Positions 4,766-7,706 of a stretch of DNA of 7,706 nt are shown one piece after another (the stretch's first letter is position 1; every line of letters begins with the position of its first letter). The position numbers were made by a program, and so were the translations under genes. The notes below the pieces were generated by a model. It was given only the letters and a program-made list of their open reading frames with translations. It had not been told where the DNA came from and ran no database searches. The stretch is from Candidatus Hodarchaeota archaeon (GTDB lineage Archaea; Asgardarchaeota; Heimdallarchaeia; Hodarchaeales; YT1-057): contig JAEOTI010000626.1 in assembly GCA_016839955.1 (NCBI GenBank), positions 1 through 7,706 of the forward strand, in the 5' to 3' direction.

Positions 4766-7657
4766 TTACATCCACATTTCAAGCCTCTTTGAGGAGGTTT
4801 TATCTCTAGTGTTTGCTGATTTACGTCTTTGAGGAGGATTCCAGCCTTCTTCAGTTTCAACTAGTACTCCAACATTTCTCCTACCATATCTGATGTCTCT
4901 TAGAGAGCTTAGTCCTTCGTAAATCTGCTTTATTTCTTGGTCGTTTAATTCTAAGATATTGAATACCACTTTGTCTAGATATCTTTGTGCTTCCTTTTCA
5001 CTAAGATCTAGTTTTCCTCTTTGTGATGCACATAGATCAAGGAAAGCTTTCTCAATTTTGTTTCTTTCTACTTCTGATAATTTTCTTGGATCGAGAACCG
5101 GAAACAATTTTGTCTCATATACTTTTATTTCTAAAACGCCTGCTTTATATGACCTACCATATAGTTCAAGCAGTAATGCAGAGATCGTCGAATTTAATGA
5201 GCCGAGAATAATGGGGGTCCATTCTTCTGAATTTGGTGTTATTTCATAAAAACTATCATCAGCTAGAACATTTCCTTTATTCCAGAGAGTGAAAAATCTT
5301 TGATAATTCATTCTTGATAGCAGGATGGGTTTTGGTTCTCTAACACCCAATCCATACCATAGAGTTCGTGAGCTTGTCGTTTTTCTTTTATGGTAACCTT
5401 TTGTTTCACCATATTCAATATATTTTATAATATTTGTATTATCTATGGCGTCCTTAGGCTGGTTACATAGTAGAACAAAGGTATCTATTTCATCAAAGTC
5501 TTGTAATTGCAGATCGTAATACTTGATTTTTCTTGGTTCAGTTACGATGGGATACACAAATTTTTTTTCAATATTCCATAATTTTATTGTTTCAGCATCT
5601 AAATAGAAGAAGTCTTCCGCACCTGTTTTAATTCCATATTTGATTTCAGAGATATCTCCTAACTTAATGACTTTGGGCTTTTTTAAAAGTTCAAAAAATA
5701 TTTTTGGGGCTCTTAGATAAGTCCCCCATTTTTCTTTTGGATCTAACTTGTGTTGATTTATTGTAATAATCCTGTAGTTCTCATCTTCAAAATCATTTTC
5801 AGTTAAATTAATATTTATTAGGATATTACTAATATCTAATCTCTTTTTTAATCTTACAAATTTTACTATGTTAGATTCTCTCTCGTTTGCAAGCTTCTTT
5901 CCCTCAGCCTTTTGTAATGTCACAATACATGTATTCACATCAGCTTTCTGGAAAACAGCTCTTTCAAATTCAATAATATTATTAATCTTGAAACGCTCAA
6001 GAAAAAATTTCTTCAATTTACTACCAAATCCAACATCGAGCCATGTATTTGATGTTATGTAACCTATCATACCTCCATTTTTTAGTAATTTAGCACTATG
6101 AATGAAGAAGTATGCGTATATGCCTGCTCGACCACTTAGATTGATTTGAGACCCATCTGAGTAGGTTAACGCTACGTCTCTGATTCTGTCTTTATATTCC
6201 ATTTCCTCTTGTCTGGTGTATGGTGGATTTGTGATAACAACGTCAAACCCAGAAAAAGGAAGTTTGCCTAGACCTTTTCCGTCTAACGTTATGGCTTCAG
6301 TTAATCCTATCATGACTGTTTTGCCATCTTTATCCGTTACAAAATCTGGATTAACCTTAAAGAAATCACTGACCACGATCTGAATGTTCCTGCTTAGGAC
6401 ATCAAGGTTTCTCACAGCTAGATTGATGGATGCTAAGTGAGCTGGAAACTGGTTGATGTCAATTCCCCATAACTGATCTAAAATATCCTCATGAAGTTCC
6501 CATGGCTGTCTAAGGGGATTCTTCTTTAGCTTCAACTCCTTTAACTTGTTATATGCCTTCACAAGAAAGCTTCCACTACCACACCCAGGATCTATGACGG
6601 TGTCGTTTGGATTTTTAATAGTCATCTCTACAATCAAATCAACTATGGGTGGAGGGGTATAGTATTGTCCAAGCCTATGTCTCTCATCCTCAGGAATCAA
6701 GTCCTCATAGACCCTACCGATGACGTCGCTTTGAATTTTAGCGAGATTATAGGTATCAAGCTCTTCGATGAAGTCGTTAAGGATGTCAGCTAATGGATTT
6801 GGAATAGGAATCTCGTTTAAAATGCCCTCTTTAAATATTGCCTTATAGTTAATGTCTAACACGCTCTTGAAGTATTCTCTAAGTTTGACTGTGAATTCTC
6901 CACCACTCGTATACTCGATCTTATGCAGCCTTGGTAACTCTGCTCTGTGAGCCTCTAACGTTTTGTAGAACAGGATTCTGTTCATAAGGACATAGGCGGC
7001 TTGAGAAGCTATCTGCTTGTTTGTCTCCTCACTGACCTCAAAGAACTGTGACCTGAGCCACTCCTCATATCTCTTCTTGAAATCAAGATCATACAGTTTA
7101 TGCTTTAACGAATTTTCAACAAATTGAGTGATAAACTGATGAAAAGTGCGCATCCTATTAACAAAGACCTCATCAAGGGGCAGCCACTTCTCAACCCCTA
7201 TATGGATCTTGGCTAAATCCTCTAATACTCCAGAAACGACCTCCTCAGTTATCCTCATCCGAAGATCGTAAGGTTTAACCCTGCGATCAGGTAATGAAAC
7301 TCCTGTCTTAAACGTTTCAAAAGAAACTAGAACTTGTCCATTAGTTGTTATGAAGTAGTCTGCACCCATCTTCATAGCATACCAGGCAGCTTGATCAATC
7401 ACCTTTGGACTATAGGGATCAAAATACCGTTGAACACCTACGTCGTTTTTTCTCTTGGTCTCAATAACGATGAACGGATTGACTAAGCCATTTTCCTTTC
7501 CAAAGACGACTAGATCCGCTCTTCCACCATCAACATTCAACTCAGACTGTACATCAGTAAATTCTAAAGCCTTGAATTGCCCTTTACCTGATGAGATTAA
7601 GTTTTTGAGAACTCTATATAGTTCAACGTGAATGTTTGCCTCAGAAACTACACTCAT
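4766..7657 (-). CDS. Type IIG-like restriction-modification enzyme: nuclease, N6-adenine methylase and specificity region in one chain
   Basis: This 963-residue protein should both methylate adenine in its DNA target, using S-adenosylmethionine, and cut unmodified DNA. Visible in order: an N-terminal PD-(D/E)XK nuclease with D48 (GRADLVVF), E66-x-K68 (VIETKRK) and a Q89-x3-Y93 element like that of HsdR-type nucleases; a helical connector (about 120-320); a gamma-class methylase with motif X at about 329-345 (LGQYYTPPPIVDLI), motif I DPGCGSGSFL at 356-365 and catalytic NPPY at 477-480; then a C-terminal target-recognition-like region from about 640 (IKYGIKTGAEDFFYL at 672-686). Length and order match single-chain type IIG enzymes. 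The ATG start lies nine codons after an in-frame TGA and has no Shine-Dalgarno sequence, so the message may be nearly leaderless. The stop is TAA. The nuclease gene follows 57 bases later. GC content drops sharply in the recognition half. The recognition site cannot be read from the sequence. Confidence 0.95.
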   Translation of the reverse strand: MSVVSEANIHVELYRVLKNLISSGKGQFKALEFTDVQSELNVDGGRADLVVFGKENGLVNPFIVIETKRKNDVGVQRYFDPYSPKVIDQAAWYAMKMGADYFITTNGQVLVSFETFKTGVSLPDRRVKPYDLRMRITEEVVSGVLEDLAKIHIGVEKWLPLDEVFVNRMRTFHQFITQFVENSLKHKLYDLDFKKRYEEWLRSQFFEVSEETNKQIASQAAYVLMNRILFYKTLEAHRAELPRLHKIEYTSGGEFTVKLREYFKSVLDINYKAIFKEGILNEIPIPNPLADILNDFIEELDTYNLAKIQSDVIGRVYEDLIPEDERHRLGQYYTPPPIVDLIVEMTIKNPNDTVIDPGCGSGSFLVKAYNKLKELKLKKNPLRQPWELHEDILDQLWGIDINQFPAHLASINLAVRNLDVLSRNIQIVVSDFFKVNPDFVTDKDGKTVMIGLTEAITLDGKGLGKLPFSGFDVVITNPPYTRQEEMEYKDRIRDVALTYSDGSQINLSGRAGIYAYFFIHSAKLLKNGGMIGYITSNTWLDVGFGSKLKKFFLERFKINNIIEFERAVFQKADVNTCIVTLQKAEGKKLANERESNIVKFVRLKKRLDISNILININLTENDFEDENYRIITINQHKLDPKEKWGTYLRAPKIFFELLKKPKVIKLGDISEIKYGIKTGAEDFFYLDAETIKLWNIEKKFVYPIVTEPRKIKYYDLQLQDFDEIDTFVLLCNQPKDAIDNTNIIKYIEYGETKGYHKRKTTSSRTLWYGLGVREPKPILLSRMNYQRFFTLWNKGNVLADDSFYEITPNSEEWTPIILGSLNSTISALLLELYGRSYKAGVLEIKVYETKLFPVLDPRKLSEVERNKIEKAFLDLCASQRGKLDLSEKEAQRYLDKVVFNILELNDQEIKQIYEGLSSLRDIRYGRRNVGVLVETEEGWNPPQRRKSANTRDKTSSKRLEMWM

Positions 7658-7688
7658 ATGAACTCGTACATAATTAAGTCATTCAGAT

Positions 7689-7701
7689 TATTATATGTAT
7701 A
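7689..7701 (-). promoter_or_regulatory. TATA-like promoter element ahead of the restriction-modification gene
   Basis: The coding strand reads TATACATATAATA, centred about 37 bases before the ATG. If archaeal, transcription would start roughly 10 bases before the ATG, which fits the lack of a ribosome site there. TATAAT inside it could also be a bacterial -10 box; the window ends before a -35 could be judged. Confidence 0.4.
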
Positions 7702-7706
7702 CCACC

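Noticed and set aside
4959..6062. Plus-strand open frames at 4959-5249, 5023-5211 and 5868-6062
   Set aside because: They are antisense to the restriction-modification gene and mutually overlapping, with no recognisable protein features.
1..7706. CRISPR arrays, tRNA genes, insertion-sequence ends or att sites
   Set aside because: I saw no regularly spaced repeats, cloverleaf-like sequence, transposase motifs or terminal inverted repeats on either strand.

Overview
The window holds one strand-coherent block: every gene I can support lies on the minus strand, so transcription runs from base 7706 toward base 1. The DNA is AT-rich, uses AGA/AGG and ATA codons freely, starts genes at TTG as well as ATG, and has TATA-like boxes 30-60 bases ahead of both gene groups. 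This suits an archaeon, or less likely an AT-rich bacterium; I cannot name the species. There is no rRNA, tRNA, CRISPR array, transposase or integrase here.

Layout in transcription order. (1) 7657-4766: a 963-residue single-chain type IIG-like restriction-modification enzyme with an N-terminal PD-(D/E)XK nuclease, a central gamma-type N6-adenine methylase and a C-terminal recognition region. (2) 4708-3935: a separate small protein with its own D...ExK nuclease signature. (3) A 172-base gap (3763-3934) with a hairpin and TATA-like boxes. (4) 3762-1582: a 726-codon gene for an unusual protein with two GHKL ATPase modules (a MORC/MutL-like one at the N-terminus and a histidine-kinase-like one at the C-terminus). 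It is interrupted by one in-frame TAG at codon 162; the frame is otherwise perfect on both sides. (5) 1585-509: a 358-residue protein with a complete phospho-receiver domain and an unrecognised C-terminal half, overlapping gene 4 by ATGA. (6) 512-1 and beyond: an unrecognised protein starting at a TTG that overlaps the stop of gene 5 and running off the window edge.

Genes 4-6 overlap tightly and look translationally coupled. A double ATPase, a receiver protein with no recognisable DNA-binding output and an unknown third protein form a plausible signalling or effector module. They sit directly downstream of a restriction-modification enzyme and an extra nuclease, which makes an accessory anti-phage (defence) island the best reading. 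Association of prokaryotic MORC/MutL-like ATPases with restriction-modification genes is known; I do not recognise this exact combination with a receiver protein as a named system.

The most striking single observation is the TAG inside gene 4. It lies in the loop of a perfect 6-bp inverted repeat, in a probable surface loop of the protein, and no start codon follows it for 125 codons. It is either a fresh nonsense mutation (or a sequence error) or a read-through/pyrrolysine codon. The nuclease gene also ends in TAG, with a back-up TAA five codons on.
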